Assembly: GCF_026151345.1 (NCBI RefSeq)
Contig: NZ_JAMQPR010000001.1
Location: forward strand, 3,544,676 to 3,608,675
Length of the DNA: 64,000 nt
Source of the DNA: Leptospira paudalimensis
GTDB lineage: Bacteria; Spirochaetota; Leptospiria; Leptospirales; Leptospiraceae
Reading direction: 5' to 3'
The notes under the pieces are model-generated. The model did not search any database and had not been told where the DNA came from. It saw only the letters and a program-made list of their open reading frames with translations. Each line of letters opens with the position of its first letter. Positions within the stretch are counted from its first letter, which is position 1. This document shows, piece after piece, positions 35,306-44,926 of this stretch. Position numbers and translations under genes: made by a program.

Positions 35306-35469
35306 CCATTCTTTTCCTTTTTGAGACTGGCAAAAGAAGACAAAAAGAAACAATCCATTCAATTTTTCAATCTGCGAATCATTTCATTTTTTTTGTAAAA
35401 TCGAAACTTTTTTCTTACTTGATGCAATAAAATAAATCAATGGAATTTTGTAAAAGCAGGTAACCTTTG

Positions 35470-36426
35470 ATGAAATTGATTCTCTCATTTAGTAAACTCT
35501 ACATAGCCGTGAGTTTTTTTAGTTTGTTAGTTGTGAATTGTGCTACAGTTGAAACTCCCAATCGTTTGCGTAAAGACATCGACTTACAGGGACATCGTGG
35601 TGCACGCGGATTAAAACCAGAAAATACATGGCCAGCGTTTGAAGAAGCAATCAAATATAAAATGGTTACTTTAGAATTAGATACCGTTTTAACAAAAGAC
35701 AAACGTGTGGTCATCCATCATGATTCTGATACCAATCCAGTCATTTGCCAAAATGTTGATGGAACTCAAATCCAAAAAAAATCATTATATGAACTTACAC
35801 TTGCTGAATTACAAGCATTAGATTGTGGTTCTAAACAAAATCCTAATTTTCCAAAACAAATTCCTGTACCTGGAACAAAACTTTTATCACTCGAAGAATT
35901 TTTTGAATTAGTTTTGAGACATGAAAAAAAATCGAAAGAAGTATATGAATTTAATATCGAAACCAAATTTCCAGATGATGGATCCGCACCTGATAGTTTA
36001 GTCAAAGAACATACTGAAAAACTCATTCAAATCATAGAAAAATATAAAGTGGTAGATCGTTCGACAATCCAATCATTTGATATGAGAACACTTTCAGTGT
36101 CGAAACAAAAGAATCCAAAAATTAAAACAAGTGCGTTGTTCGTACCAACATATTTCCAAGGATTTTTAATGACCATTGGACTTGGGAATGGATATAGGGA
36201 GACAATTCTTGGTTTAGCAAAAGAGAAACAAGCAGATATCGTTTCACCATATTTTTTATATGTAACACCAAGATTTGTCAAAACATCTCATGACAAAGGG
36301 ATGATGGTGATTCCTTGGACGGTTAATACCGAAAAGGAAATGAATCGTTTGGTAACTTGTGGTGTTGATGGAATTATATCCGATTATCCAGATATGTTAG
36401 ATAAAGTGGTTCGTAAAAAAAACTAA
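35470..36426 (+). CDS. glycerophosphodiester phosphodiesterase (GlpQ-like) lipoprotein
   Basis: A 318-residue lipoprotein (lipobox LLVVNC, Cys about residue 24). The GDPD domain shows [22 protein letters not shown] (His and Arg of the active site), [18 protein letters not shown] (metal ligand Glu/Asp and second His), and [10 protein letters not shown]. It hydrolyses glycerophosphodiesters to glycerol-3-phosphate and an alcohol, probably in the periplasm or at the surface. A TTG immediately before the ATG is less likely as start. It may lie downstream of an attenuator. Its stop overlaps the opposing TRL-like gene by 4 bp. Confidence 0.9.
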   Translation: MKLILSFSKLYIAVSFFSLLVVNCATVETPNRLRKDIDLQGHRGARGLKPENTWPAFEEAIKYKMVTLELDTVLTKDKRVVIHHDSDTNPVICQNVDGTQIQKKSLYELTLAELQALDCGSKQNPNFPKQIPVPGTKLLSLEEFFELVLRHEKKSKEVYEFNIETKFPDDGSAPDSLVKEHTEKLIQIIEKYKVVDRSTIQSFDMRTLSVSKQKNPKIKTSALFVPTYFQGFLMTIGLGNGYRETILGLAKEKQADIVSPYFLYVTPRFVKTSHDKGMMVIPWTVNTEKEMNRLVTCGVDGIISDYPDMLDKVVRKKN

Positions 36427-36767
36427 ATCCCCCAAACAACCGTACACAAAGTAGAATAGAGAGAGAGGTAATTCGTTGCCTCTTTTTCGATTCGAAACAC
36501 TTCTTGGATTCCTCCCTCTTGTGCTGCTGATAAAATGCTACCATCTCCCGTCACATAAAAGAATCCAATCCGTTTTAGGCATGCCTTTCCTTGTTTTAAT
36601 GACTGTTTGGGGAGAGGTCTTTCCGAAACAGCAATTGTATAGGAAGCATATAGAAGCCCTGTTGGACCTAAACCTTGTGGTTGGCCTAAATTAGCGCAAG
36701 AGCTAAGGTATCCTAAGAGGATCAAAAAGACAAAATAAAATTGAATCCTTTGAAGTTTCACTTTCAT
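36423..36767 (-). CDS. TRL-like family lipoprotein (copy 3)
   Basis: A 114-residue lipoprotein (lipobox YLSSC, Cys about residue 24). The mature part starts with [17 protein letters not shown], a TRL-like opening, then [31 protein letters not shown] with the central Cys and the GDGSI turn, and ends LCTVVWGI. It is the most TRL-typical of the four copies here (GxTGLLY, GxGSI, CTxVxG). Function is unknown. Its ATG overlaps the stop of copy 4 (ATGA). Confidence 0.78.
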   Translation of the reverse strand: MKVKLQRIQFYFVFLILLGYLSSCANLGQPQGLGPTGLLYASYTIAVSERPLPKQSLKQGKACLKRIGFFYVTGDGSILSAAQEGGIQEVFRIEKEATNYLSLYSTLCTVVWGI

Positions 36768-37090
36768 TCGTTTCCAGAGATCTCAACACATAGGTTGGCA
36801 TACACACCAAGTACAACAAGAGTTGTCCAATTGGTTTCAGTGACAGTTTGGATTTTGGACCTAGATTTTAGAAATTCAAATGATGCATTTCCAAATGAAA
36901 ATAAACCAAGAATGGAATGGACACAGGAAGTGATTCGTCTTTTAGAAGGTTCTCCTGTACCATAAACACCGATTTTGGTTTTTGTAAAAATAAATCCTCT
37001 TGGACCAAATCCTGGTGACGCACAACTAACAAATATCAGATGAAAAAGTGCAAACAATAGAAAACTCAAAAATATTTTTTTTTGAACCAA
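36764..37090 (-). CDS. TRL-like family lipoprotein (copy 4)
   Basis: A 108-residue lipoprotein (lipobox IFVSC, Cys about residue 23). Mature part: ASPGFGPRGFIFTKTKIGVYG, TSCVHSILGLFSFGNASFEFLKSRSKIQTVTE and a terminal VYANLCVEISGN. The GLFSFGNAS core is close to the copies at 11114 (GLIAFGDAS) and 11720 (GLVSVGNAS). It is first of a two-gene unit with copy 3 and lies 12 bp after the aminopeptidase gene, so it may belong to that operon. Confidence 0.78.
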   Translation of the reverse strand: MVQKKIFLSFLLFALFHLIFVSCASPGFGPRGFIFTKTKIGVYGTGEPSKRRITSCVHSILGLFSFGNASFEFLKSRSKIQTVTETNWTTLVVLGVYANLCVEISGNE

Positions 37091-37101
37091 AGTTTGAACC
37101 T

Positions 37102-39744
37102 TTATTGAATCATTAATTCTTTATGTTTGTATTTCATTTGAATGCATTTCTTCTCTGAATCGATTTGTTTGAGTAAGGTTTTTTTCACTGGAGCTGGCAA
37201 TTTTGGGTGATTGTTTGTGAATTTTTTTAAGATTAATAAAGTTTCATCCGTACAAAAATCGGGTGTTAAACTTTTTGCAAATGCATCCAAGTAGTTTTCA
37301 TCATCTGTATGTTGGAACTTGTCCAAAGCATCAAAGTATTGATCTAAAAATTGAAGTTGGATGTTCTTTTGGTATTCCGGAAATAAAGAATAGGAAACCA
37401 CTCTAAGAGTAGAAGAGGAAAGGTTACTAGTCTTTGGATTTAATAAGACTTGAATCCATTTTTGTTTAACTTCTGGATTTGGTTCCGAAGCTTCTGCTGC
37501 TAAACTTGAATTTACACCTCGACTGGATGGATCCAATTTCTTTTCACGATCAATGAAGGATTGAATTTTATTTCGGTCTTTTTCGAGAGAGCTAAGTTTG
37601 ATAATCATATTCCAACGTAAATCTTGATCGAGTTTTAGGCCTGAAAAACTGAGTTTATTCTCCAAAATATCATATAATCTTTTTTGGCTCACTTCGGTAT
37701 AAGTTGAATCGATGAGAGACAGAAATAAATACCTTTGTTCATCACTTCCCGCTTTTACTTTTTTTAATTCATCTAAAAGAAAATTTTGTAAGGATTCTAA
37801 ATCAGCATTTCGTTTGGATTCAGGAAACCAAAATCGGCTAGTTAGATATGTATAACCATTATCACTCGCTAACTTTGATAAAATCCATCGTTTGATTTTT
37901 GTATCAGTTTCGATTTGGTACAAACGAACTGCACTGTCTTTGAATTCATCAAAGGTGATGTTCGCAAGTGATACTTGTCTAAAGTAGTCTGTCCATAAGA
38001 TTAGTTTTCGCATTGGGTCTTTGTCATACTCCAATACAAATTCTAAATTTTGTTTATTTACATCTGTCCATTTCCAAATCACAAAGTCATGGTCTTCAGC
38101 ATTGAACAATACATAATCAGGGCAGGATTTTACTCCTAGAATCGCTTCACTCGATCTACCGGAATAAACAACAGGGAATTGTTCGTATGAAACTTGTTTG
38201 TTGGCCTTATCAAAAAAATAGAGACCTAAAATTGTTTTATGATCACGTAGTTTGTTCTCAGGGCCAGGAGCTGCTTGTACAATTTTTCCATATAGATGAT
38301 TATCTGCACAAACGGTTGTGAGTTCAATTTGATTTGTACCTTTCGTTTCTAACCAATCTTTGGACCATTTTTTCATAGAGAACCCACTCACAAATTCGAG
38401 TTCTCTTAAAAAATCGAGTAAGGTAGAATTGGAATAGGAGTATTTTCGTAAATAGTTTTGAACTCCTTTTTGAAAACTTTCTTCTCCGATAAAAAACACA
38501 AGTTGTTTGATTACTGAAGCACCTTTTCCATAGGTAATGCCATCAAACTGTGTAAAAGCTTCTTCTGTATCATTTACCTTTGCTTCTACTGGATGGTTTG
38601 TGCTATAACCATCTTCTTCATAAGCCCATTGTTTCATTTTTTCAAAAAAACTAATCCATGTTTCTTGGAATTCGGAATTTTTAGCTTGGGCTAAACTTGC
38701 CATGTAAGTTGCAAAACTTTCGTTTAACCAGAGTCCATTCCACCATTTCATTGTGACTAAATCCCCGAACCACATATGTGCCATTTCATGTAAAATCACA
38801 TCGGATAAATTTTCTCTTTGTGAACGTGTCATCGGAGAACGTGAGACAAATCGTTCGGAAAATGTAACAGCCGCTACATTCTCCATGGCGCCAAAATTAA
38901 ATTCAGGAACAATGACTTGGTCGTATTTTTCGAATGGATAAGGAATCCCGAAGTAAGAATTAAAAAAAGCAAATCCTTCTTTTGTAAACGTAAACCAATC
39001 CTTAGGTTCTACATACTTCGCAAGTGATTTACGAACAAAAAGGCGAAGGGGAATGGATTCAGCCTTGTCTTCCCAAACTTGGTATGGACCTGCGTGTAAG
39101 GAAAACACATAAGTTGAAATTTTTTTCGATTCAGGGAATTGGTGTAAGACTTCTTCTGGATTTTCCGATTTGTTTTGTGATGTGGGAAGAGTTGTGGAGA
39201 TTACTTTCCAATTTTTTGGTGCTGTTACTTGGAGTTGGAAGGTTGCCTTTAGATCTGGTTGGTCAAAACATGGAAACATTTTATTTGCGTGGAATGCTTC
39301 AAATTGTGAGTAGATATATGTTTCTTTATCGTCAGGGTCTAGGAATTTGTGGAGTCCATTCCCCGTTTTGGCATAAGGTGTTTCAAAGGAAACAGAAACT
39401 GTGTTGTTTCCAATCATCAATCGATTCGAAGGAAGTTGGATTTGTCCTTTTTTATATTCAAAATCAGTAAGCGCCTCTCCATTCAAAATGATGGATTTGA
39501 TTTCTCCTTGGAAATAATCCAAACGTAAGTCTCTGATTTTTTTTCCAACAAACTGGATGTTAACTTTCCCCGTAAAACTTTCTTTAGGTGAGAGATTGAT
39601 TTCTAAATTGTATTTTATATTTTCAATGGTCTCGTATCGGTATTCAGCTTCTTGTAAAGTAAGGTGATAGTTTGTTTGGTTAAACTTACAATGGATTAAG
39701 AATAGTAAACTTCCAAGAGTAAAAATGCTGAATAGTTGTTTCAT
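37102..39744 (-). CDS. M1-family aminopeptidase (PepN-like) lipoprotein
   Basis: An 880-residue zinc aminopeptidase, which removes N-terminal residues from peptides. The start at 39744 is set by AGGA 8 nt upstream and by the lipobox LFLIHC right after a signal peptide. Catalytic motifs are intact: NFGAMENVAA (GxMEN), HEMAHMWFGDLVTMKWWNGLWLNESFATYM (HExxH-x18-E) and the downstream Tyr (GITYGKGAS). The C-terminal half is helical, as in PepN. Lipidation places it in the envelope, unlike cytoplasmic PepN, suggesting breakdown of imported or host peptides. Confidence 0.92.
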   Translation of the reverse strand: MKQLFSIFTLGSLLFLIHCKFNQTNYHLTLQEAEYRYETIENIKYNLEINLSPKESFTGKVNIQFVGKKIRDLRLDYFQGEIKSIILNGEALTDFEYKKGQIQLPSNRLMIGNNTVSVSFETPYAKTGNGLHKFLDPDDKETYIYSQFEAFHANKMFPCFDQPDLKATFQLQVTAPKNWKVISTTLPTSQNKSENPEEVLHQFPESKKISTYVFSLHAGPYQVWEDKAESIPLRLFVRKSLAKYVEPKDWFTFTKEGFAFFNSYFGIPYPFEKYDQVIVPEFNFGAMENVAAVTFSERFVSRSPMTRSQRENLSDVILHEMAHMWFGDLVTMKWWNGLWLNESFATYMASLAQAKNSEFQETWISFFEKMKQWAYEEDGYSTNHPVEAKVNDTEEAFTQFDGITYGKGASVIKQLVFFIGEESFQKGVQNYLRKYSYSNSTLLDFLRELEFVSGFSMKKWSKDWLETKGTNQIELTTVCADNHLYGKIVQAAPGPENKLRDHKTILGLYFFDKANKQVSYEQFPVVYSGRSSEAILGVKSCPDYVLFNAEDHDFVIWKWTDVNKQNLEFVLEYDKDPMRKLILWTDYFRQVSLANITFDEFKDSAVRLYQIETDTKIKRWILSKLASDNGYTYLTSRFWFPESKRNADLESLQNFLLDELKKVKAGSDEQRYLFLSLIDSTYTEVSQKRLYDILENKLSFSGLKLDQDLRWNMIIKLSSLEKDRNKIQSFIDREKKLDPSSRGVNSSLAAEASEPNPEVKQKWIQVLLNPKTSNLSSSTLRVVSYSLFPEYQKNIQLQFLDQYFDALDKFQHTDDENYLDAFAKSLTPDFCTDETLLILKKFTNNHPKLPAPVKKTLLKQIDSEKKCIQMKYKHKELMIQ

Positions 39745-39757
39745 CGGATTTTCCTTA

Positions 39758-41092
39758 TTATGGTTGAAAATTGCGGTATAAAATCGCCCAGTCCATAGCA
39801 CTTCGATTTTTCCATTCTGGTTCTGGAAAGTATTTCCCACCAATCGAATTTAAGATGAGCTCCATATATTCTTCCCCAGGATCAAAGTCTTTTGCATTCA
39901 GGAAGATCGAACCACCCCATTTTTTTTTGGCTTGGGTATGGCTAAAAACTCCACTCAAATCTTCCAACCTTTCATTGGATAAAGGAATTTTGTATTTAGA
40001 TGTTAGTTCTAATACAAGGTCTTTTACTTTTTGGATTTGTTCTGGTTGTTTGAGTAATTCTTCTGTGTCTTTGGCAACAATTTCGATTTGGATACAATTG
40101 TCATTTGTCCCGGTGGCTGCGGCCGCTCGGTCTTCAATCACATCCACAAGTTGGTAGGCTTTTCCATTTGTATCAACCATGATGGATGCAGTGAGGTTCC
40201 TTGCTTCTAAGGTTCGAAGAGATCGAAAGTAATCTGGTATCGCAGTATAATGTAAGACCACACAACTTGGTTTGATTTTCCCGCGGAAAGTATACTTCAC
40301 TCGGTACTCTTCAGGTGTGAAACCTTTGTCTGTTTTCTCTAATTGAGAAAATATGATTTTTTCTGCTTTGGTGATCCCTCGTCCATTGGTTGGATGGAAT
40401 GATTCCTTCAAAAGGTCTTTGTTTTCTTTTTTTAAAACCCAACCCGTAACAAATCGATCCTTCCAATCATCCTCTTCATAAAAGGTCCCACCAATTTCTT
40501 TGAGGATTTGATTGAGTGCTAACTCACTTCCGCAAGGAGAAAAATCCACAAATCCACCAAACCTACGTTTGGCTTGGTTGTGAGTGAAAATTCCTTTTTT
40601 GGAGATAATGTCAAAATTGGATTTGGGAATGTACAATGATTCAGCCAAGTATTGGATGGTTTTTTGTAACACTTCTCTTTGTTTGTTTTGGTTATAGAGA
40701 GTTTCTTGAGTTCCTTCATAAACGATATGGATGGATTCAGTATCGATCCCAGGTGAAGCAGTCCATTCCCGAGTTAAAAACATCGGATCTCCATATATGG
40801 TTCCATTGGAATCAATGTACAAATGGAATAAAAATTGATTCTCAACTGACAATCGAAAGAAATCAGAGAACTTTCGTTTGCCTGAATTGTGTAAGATGAT
40901 TGCTGAAATTAAGTTTTGGTCTCGAGGTTTCGCTAATTTTTCCCACCGGTCTTTTTTGATCCCTTCTGCTTCTGAGAAAGGAATTAAATTAGGAATTTGG
41001 ATGGTTGTGAAATTTGGTGTCCTTACAAAAAAACGACTACATCCTGTCGAAATAAGGAAAATGAGTGATATTTTTACAAGATTCTGACACAA
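39758..41092 (-). CDS. tandem amidase_2 (PGRP/AmpD-like) lipoprotein
   Basis: About 444 residues if started at TTG 41092, which places a lipobox (ISTGC) about 17 residues in; the frame stays open to 41329 but that part lacks protein-like character. There are two N-acetylmuramoyl-L-alanine amidase type 2 domains: the first with IILHNSG, FTHNQAKRRFGG and SPCG, the second with VVLHYTA, FSHTQAKKKWGG and DFDPGEEY. These match the zinc ligands His/His/Cys and His/His/Asp. Such enzymes cut peptidoglycan stem peptides from muramic acid. No ribosome site supports the start. It is adjacent to the aminopeptidase gene. Confidence 0.75.
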   Translation of the reverse strand: MCQNLVKISLIFLISTGCSRFFVRTPNFTTIQIPNLIPFSEAEGIKKDRWEKLAKPRDQNLISAIILHNSGKRKFSDFFRLSVENQFLFHLYIDSNGTIYGDPMFLTREWTASPGIDTESIHIVYEGTQETLYNQNKQREVLQKTIQYLAESLYIPKSNFDIISKKGIFTHNQAKRRFGGFVDFSPCGSELALNQILKEIGGTFYEEDDWKDRFVTGWVLKKENKDLLKESFHPTNGRGITKAEKIIFSQLEKTDKGFTPEEYRVKYTFRGKIKPSCVVLHYTAIPDYFRSLRTLEARNLTASIMVDTNGKAYQLVDVIEDRAAAATGTNDNCIQIEIVAKDTEELLKQPEQIQKVKDLVLELTSKYKIPLSNERLEDLSGVFSHTQAKKKWGGSIFLNAKDFDPGEEYMELILNSIGGKYFPEPEWKNRSAMDWAILYRNFQP

Positions 41093-41123
41093 TGGGTTCA
41101 AATCTAACTGAAGGAAATGAGAT

Positions 41124-41630
41124 TTGGAGCCACATACACCATTCCTACTTTCACGAAATCGTTTCTTAAAATTTTCTCTCAAATGTTTTGCCTTAACCGC
41201 TGTTTCCATACAGGGTGTGAATTGTGGTCCAGGAGTGAACACTCCCACCCTTAGGGGAATTTCACCAGAACAATACCACAGTTTTCGCAGTTTGCAAGAA
41301 GTCTTCTTACAAGACAACCCCATTCCCAATTTTGATTTAGGACTTGCGTTAGATAATTATGTATATGGACATCCATATCCAATAGAAACTGAAAGCGTTA
41401 TACAGCTGTTAGCTAGTGTTCCATCTTCTATTTTAGCAGCAATGGCACTTGATTTTTCTTTTACACCAATAGTCAAACTCCCACCTGAAGAACGTATCAA
41501 ACGGTTGCTTGAATGGAAACATTCTTCACTTGGAATCAAACGTGGTGTTTACGCCATCCTCAGACAAATTTCATTTTTCCTTCTCAGTTCTGACAAAGAA
41601 TACCAAAAATTTGTCGGTTACATCCAATAA
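41124..41630 (+). CDS. Tat-type small subunit paired with a GMC oxidoreductase
   Basis: A 168-residue protein. The TTG start has AAGGA 8 nt upstream. The N-terminus has SRNRFLKFS, an R-N-R variant of the twin-arginine motif, then a mild hydrophobic stretch ending in a Cys (VNCGPG) that could be lipidated. The body resembles the small subunit of gluconate-2-dehydrogenase-type complexes, with a helical SPEQYHSFRSLQEVFL start. It lies 12 bp before the GMC flavoprotein gene, its probable partner. The family call is an inference from context plus length. Confidence 0.65.
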   Translation: MEPHTPFLLSRNRFLKFSLKCFALTAVSIQGVNCGPGVNTPTLRGISPEQYHSFRSLQEVFLQDNPIPNFDLGLALDNYVYGHPYPIETESVIQLLASVPSSILAAMALDFSFTPIVKLPPEERIKRLLEWKHSSLGIKRGVYAILRQISFFLLSSDKEYQKFVGYIQ

Positions 41631-41642
41631 GGCGGACGATAC

Positions 41643-43250
41643 ATGGGAATCTCAATTCATAACGAAAAAATCATCACTCCAAAAAAACACGCAGAAACAA
41701 TCAAAACCCACCAAATCCAAAATGGAAAATGGGAACTAACTGCGGATGTAGTCATCATTGGATCCGGAGCAGGCGGAGCAGTTGCCGCAAGAGAACTTTC
41801 AAAAAATGGATGGAAGGTAATCCTGATTGAGGAAGGTAGTTACTTCACTCCCGCGCAATTTAGTTCTGACGAATTTGTATCACAAGCAAGACTCTACCGA
41901 GATGCTGGATTTATTGTAACCGAAGAACAGACGTTATCAATTCTACAAGGTAAGTCTATTGGTGGTTCAACAACAGTAAACTGGCAAACATCTCTTTACC
42001 CTCCTGATTATGTTACCAATGAATGGAACGAACGATTTGGGTGGCAAGGGTATTCGAGAGAAGAGATGGATCCTTATGTTTCAGAAGTACATGAAAGATT
42101 AGGTGTACACGAAGTACCAGATAACTTGATCAATGCAAACAATAATGTATTACGCGTTGGTGGCAAAAAAATTGGATTAACTCCACAAGTTTTAAGAAAT
42201 AATAATCGTGGATGTATTGGTCTTGGTAGGTGTGGACTTGGTTGCCCAATCAATGCTAAACAATCTACGTTTCTCACTTGGATACCTGATGCGATAGAAG
42301 CCGGAGCTACTGTTGTTTCCAATATGCGTGCTGTTAAAATTCGGGATGGAAAAATCAAAACAGTGGTTGCCGAATTCATACCCGATGCATATGAAAAAGC
42401 ACCAACTGAAATCATTGAAACCATGGAAATCAAAGCACCTGTTGTGATTGTGAGTGCTGGTGCCATTGAAGGACCTGCTCTATTACAAAGGAGTGGAATT
42501 GGAAATGGATGGGTAGGAAGGAATTTAAAAGTCCACCCAACATCCACTATTTTTGGTAAATTTGATACCGAAATCAAAATGTTCCAAGGCCCACCACAAT
42601 CCATTGTGATTAAGGATGGTCATAACCAAAATGGAACTGGTTATGGTTACTGGTTAGAAGCGGCTCCTTACAGACCAACCCTTGCTTCCTCTTTGGTTCC
42701 TTTTTACGGCAAACAACAGTTTGATGTCATGAAAGATTATACCAAGTACAATGCTGGTATTGTTTTAGTTCGTGATGGTGCGGATGGGGAAGCCAATGCA
42801 AGTGTGAAGTACAGTTTAGGAAGAAGAAAAGTCTACTTTGAACTCACACCAACTGATGGATTGAATATGTTAAAAGGATTAAAGGCATTAGCGGAAGTGA
42901 CAGTGGCTGCTGGAGCAAAAGAATTGATTTTTCCTTTCACACGTTTTACAGAACCATACAAAGTGACTGGAAACGATAACTTTGATTGGATTCTAAAAGA
43001 GAGTACAAAACCAGGTGATTTGACAGTTGGATCTGCACACCCACATGGATCCATTCAGTCTGCTAACGACCCAGAGAAGGGAGCAGTTGATTTAAATTTG
43101 GAAATTTATGGTCATAAAAACATATTTGTCATGGATGCCTCAGTTTACCCTACAGGACTTTCGGTGAACCCACAAATAACGACCATGAGTATCGTTCTCA
43201 GAGCTTCACGTAACTTAGCGTCACAAAAAGAAGAAAGAACGAAGATCTAA
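41643..43250 (+). CDS. GMC-family FAD-dependent oxidoreductase
   Basis: A 535-residue flavoprotein. The Rossmann motif is DVVIIGSGAGGAVAARELS (about residue 38), followed by GKSIGGSTTVNWQ. The cysteine-rich CIGLGRCGLGCPINAKQST is typical of the long-chain alcohol oxidase/cholesterol oxidase-like branch. The C-terminal active-site region is GSAHPHGSIQSAND...DASVYPTGLSVNPQITTM. It oxidises an alcohol, substrate unknown. The N-terminus has no export signal, so export would be by hitch-hiking with the Tat-type small subunit encoded just upstream. Confidence 0.9.
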   Translation: MGISIHNEKIITPKKHAETIKTHQIQNGKWELTADVVIIGSGAGGAVAARELSKNGWKVILIEEGSYFTPAQFSSDEFVSQARLYRDAGFIVTEEQTLSILQGKSIGGSTTVNWQTSLYPPDYVTNEWNERFGWQGYSREEMDPYVSEVHERLGVHEVPDNLINANNNVLRVGGKKIGLTPQVLRNNNRGCIGLGRCGLGCPINAKQSTFLTWIPDAIEAGATVVSNMRAVKIRDGKIKTVVAEFIPDAYEKAPTEIIETMEIKAPVVIVSAGAIEGPALLQRSGIGNGWVGRNLKVHPTSTIFGKFDTEIKMFQGPPQSIVIKDGHNQNGTGYGYWLEAAPYRPTLASSLVPFYGKQQFDVMKDYTKYNAGIVLVRDGADGEANASVKYSLGRRKVYFELTPTDGLNMLKGLKALAEVTVAAGAKELIFPFTRFTEPYKVTGNDNFDWILKESTKPGDLTVGSAHPHGSIQSANDPEKGAVDLNLEIYGHKNIFVMDASVYPTGLSVNPQITTMSIVLRASRNLASQKEERTKI

Positions 43251-43303
43251 CTTTTTTCCAAAAATCCCTTTCATTCCCATGGGTTCCAACTAGTTTGGAA
43301 TCC

Positions 43304-44896
43304 GTGCGGAAATATCTTTCCTTAGTTCTCAGTTTTCTCATCTTTCAAACTACAGTCTTCGCTATAGACAGCGATGCAATGAAAGAAGGTAAAAAGGCTT
43401 TTTCTAAAAAAGCTTATGGCGAAGCCATTAAAAAATTTACCAAACATGCCGACTCACACCCGCAAGACGGTGAAGCTTACATGTATTTAGGATATATCTA
43501 TGAATACAAAAAAGATTATCCGAAATCCATTCAAAATTTTCGAAGAGCTGCTGATTTGGATTTGGACAAAGACCAAAGAAAAACAGTACTTCTAAAATTA
43601 GCTTTGTTTTTTAATTACCACCAAGATTGGAATTTATCAGCCACGTATGCATCACGTTACCTAAAGTATGATCCTAAAAATGAAGAAGTTCAAAAAATTT
43701 ATAACCGTGCTGTAGGAAATAAAGGAAATCCTTCTTCCACAACACATACATACACACAACATACAAAAATTGAACCCAAACATCCAGAAATCAAAAATAC
43801 GGAAAACAAAAAAGACCAAGTTAAAAAACCAGACGAAAGTATTGAAGATAAAGAAACTACCAAACCTAGTGAATCTTACGAACAAATTTTAGCAAACCAA
43901 CCTCATTTAGAAGATGTACGTTGGGATTATGTTTTAGCATTATTTGAAGAAAAAAAATACGATAAAGCAGAATCGAATCTAAACATATTAATCGAAAAAA
44001 ATCCAACACGTTCGAGATACCATTACAAAATGGGTATCATTAAGTTAAGATTAGATGATCCTAAATCTGCCATTGATTCTTTTGAAAAAGCTAAAAAAAA
44101 TCCATTCTCAAAAGATACTAATGTGTTTTTATATTATGTATTTCTAAATGAAGGGATAGCTTATCAAAAATTAGCAGAAATTGAAAAAGCAGAATTATCC
44201 TTTCAGGAAGCTTTCAGACAAGTTCAAAAAGACACTCCACTACTTGCACTGGCAAGGTTATACGAACAAAAATCTGATTGGGAAAAATGTATCCAATCAT
44301 CCGATAAAGCACTTTCCTTTAATCCCAATCAAATTGAATCCCATATGTTTCGTTTTGTTTGTATGTTTGAAGCTGGTAATAAGACTAAAAAATTTGAAAC
44401 TAGTTTCGCAAAATATTCTGAATTCATTAAAATTAAATTTCCAGATTTATCGCAAACACCTGAAAAATTTCAAGTAGGGTTTTTAAAATTAGCGCGAAAA
44501 TATACGGAAAACAATGCTTTTGATACAGCCGAAAGTTATTTTGCCGTTTTGGAAAAAGACCAAACTATTTCCAATGGAAGGGAATACATTTTTTATAGAG
44601 GAAGGAATTATTTTTACGGTGGGAAAGTTGATTTAGCAATTCCTTACCTGCAAAAAACAAATGGTTCCTCTGCAGCTCACTATCTCTTGGCACGTTGTTT
44701 TGCGAAAAAAAATGACATCACCAAAACCAAAGAACAGTTTCAGATGGCAGCGGATTTAAAACCTGAATATTGGACATCTGCAAATTTAGAAAAAGATTTC
44801 AAAGAAGTTTGGAAGGAACAATCGTTCCGTGAATTTATCAACACAAAAGGTGGAAAGGTATCAGGAGCGAATCTTTCCACTCCTGGATCAAATTAA
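43304..44896 (+). CDS. exported TPR-repeat protein
   Basis: A protein of ~530 residues. A GTG start at 43304 gives a clean signal peptide (cut near VFA); a TTG at 43295 is the alternative. N-terminal TPRs (residues 25-130: AYGEAIKKFTKHADSHPQDGEAYMYLGYIYEYKKDYPKSIQNFRRAADLD) precede a low-complexity Lys/Thr/Glu-rich linker (about 145-195) and a second TPR array (about 205-500). This is a periplasmic or surface scaffold of unknown partner. It lies 50 bp after the GMC gene and may be cotranscribed. Confidence 0.78.
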   Translation: MRKYLSLVLSFLIFQTTVFAIDSDAMKEGKKAFSKKAYGEAIKKFTKHADSHPQDGEAYMYLGYIYEYKKDYPKSIQNFRRAADLDLDKDQRKTVLLKLALFFNYHQDWNLSATYASRYLKYDPKNEEVQKIYNRAVGNKGNPSSTTHTYTQHTKIEPKHPEIKNTENKKDQVKKPDESIEDKETTKPSESYEQILANQPHLEDVRWDYVLALFEEKKYDKAESNLNILIEKNPTRSRYHYKMGIIKLRLDDPKSAIDSFEKAKKNPFSKDTNVFLYYVFLNEGIAYQKLAEIEKAELSFQEAFRQVQKDTPLLALARLYEQKSDWEKCIQSSDKALSFNPNQIESHMFRFVCMFEAGNKTKKFETSFAKYSEFIKIKFPDLSQTPEKFQVGFLKLARKYTENNAFDTAESYFAVLEKDQTISNGREYIFYRGRNYFYGGKVDLAIPYLQKTNGSSAAHYLLARCFAKKNDITKTKEQFQMAADLKPEYWTSANLEKDFKEVWKEQSFREFINTKGGKVSGANLSTPGSN

Positions 44897-44904
44897 TAAC
44901 AATT

Positions 44905-44926
44905 AGGAAGAATCATTATTCTTCCT
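44905..44926. terminator. bidirectional hairpin between the TPR gene and aroD
   Basis: AGGAAGAAT and ATTCTTCCT form a 9-bp perfect stem with loop CATT, overlapping the aroD stop. Leftward it is followed by AT-rich AATTGTTATTAATTT, rightward by TTGATTCC. It probably ends both convergent transcripts. Confidence 0.65.

Noticed and set aside
35218..35430. 70-codon + strand ORF starting TTG with a hydrophobic stretch
   Set aside because: It runs straight through a strong terminator hairpin and T tract, has no ribosome site, and its end is low-complexity AT-rich sequence.
43270..43304. TTCCAA/TTGGAA hairpin between the GMC and TPR genes as terminator
   Set aside because: Short stem, no T tract, and it overlaps the start region of the next gene; more likely chance.
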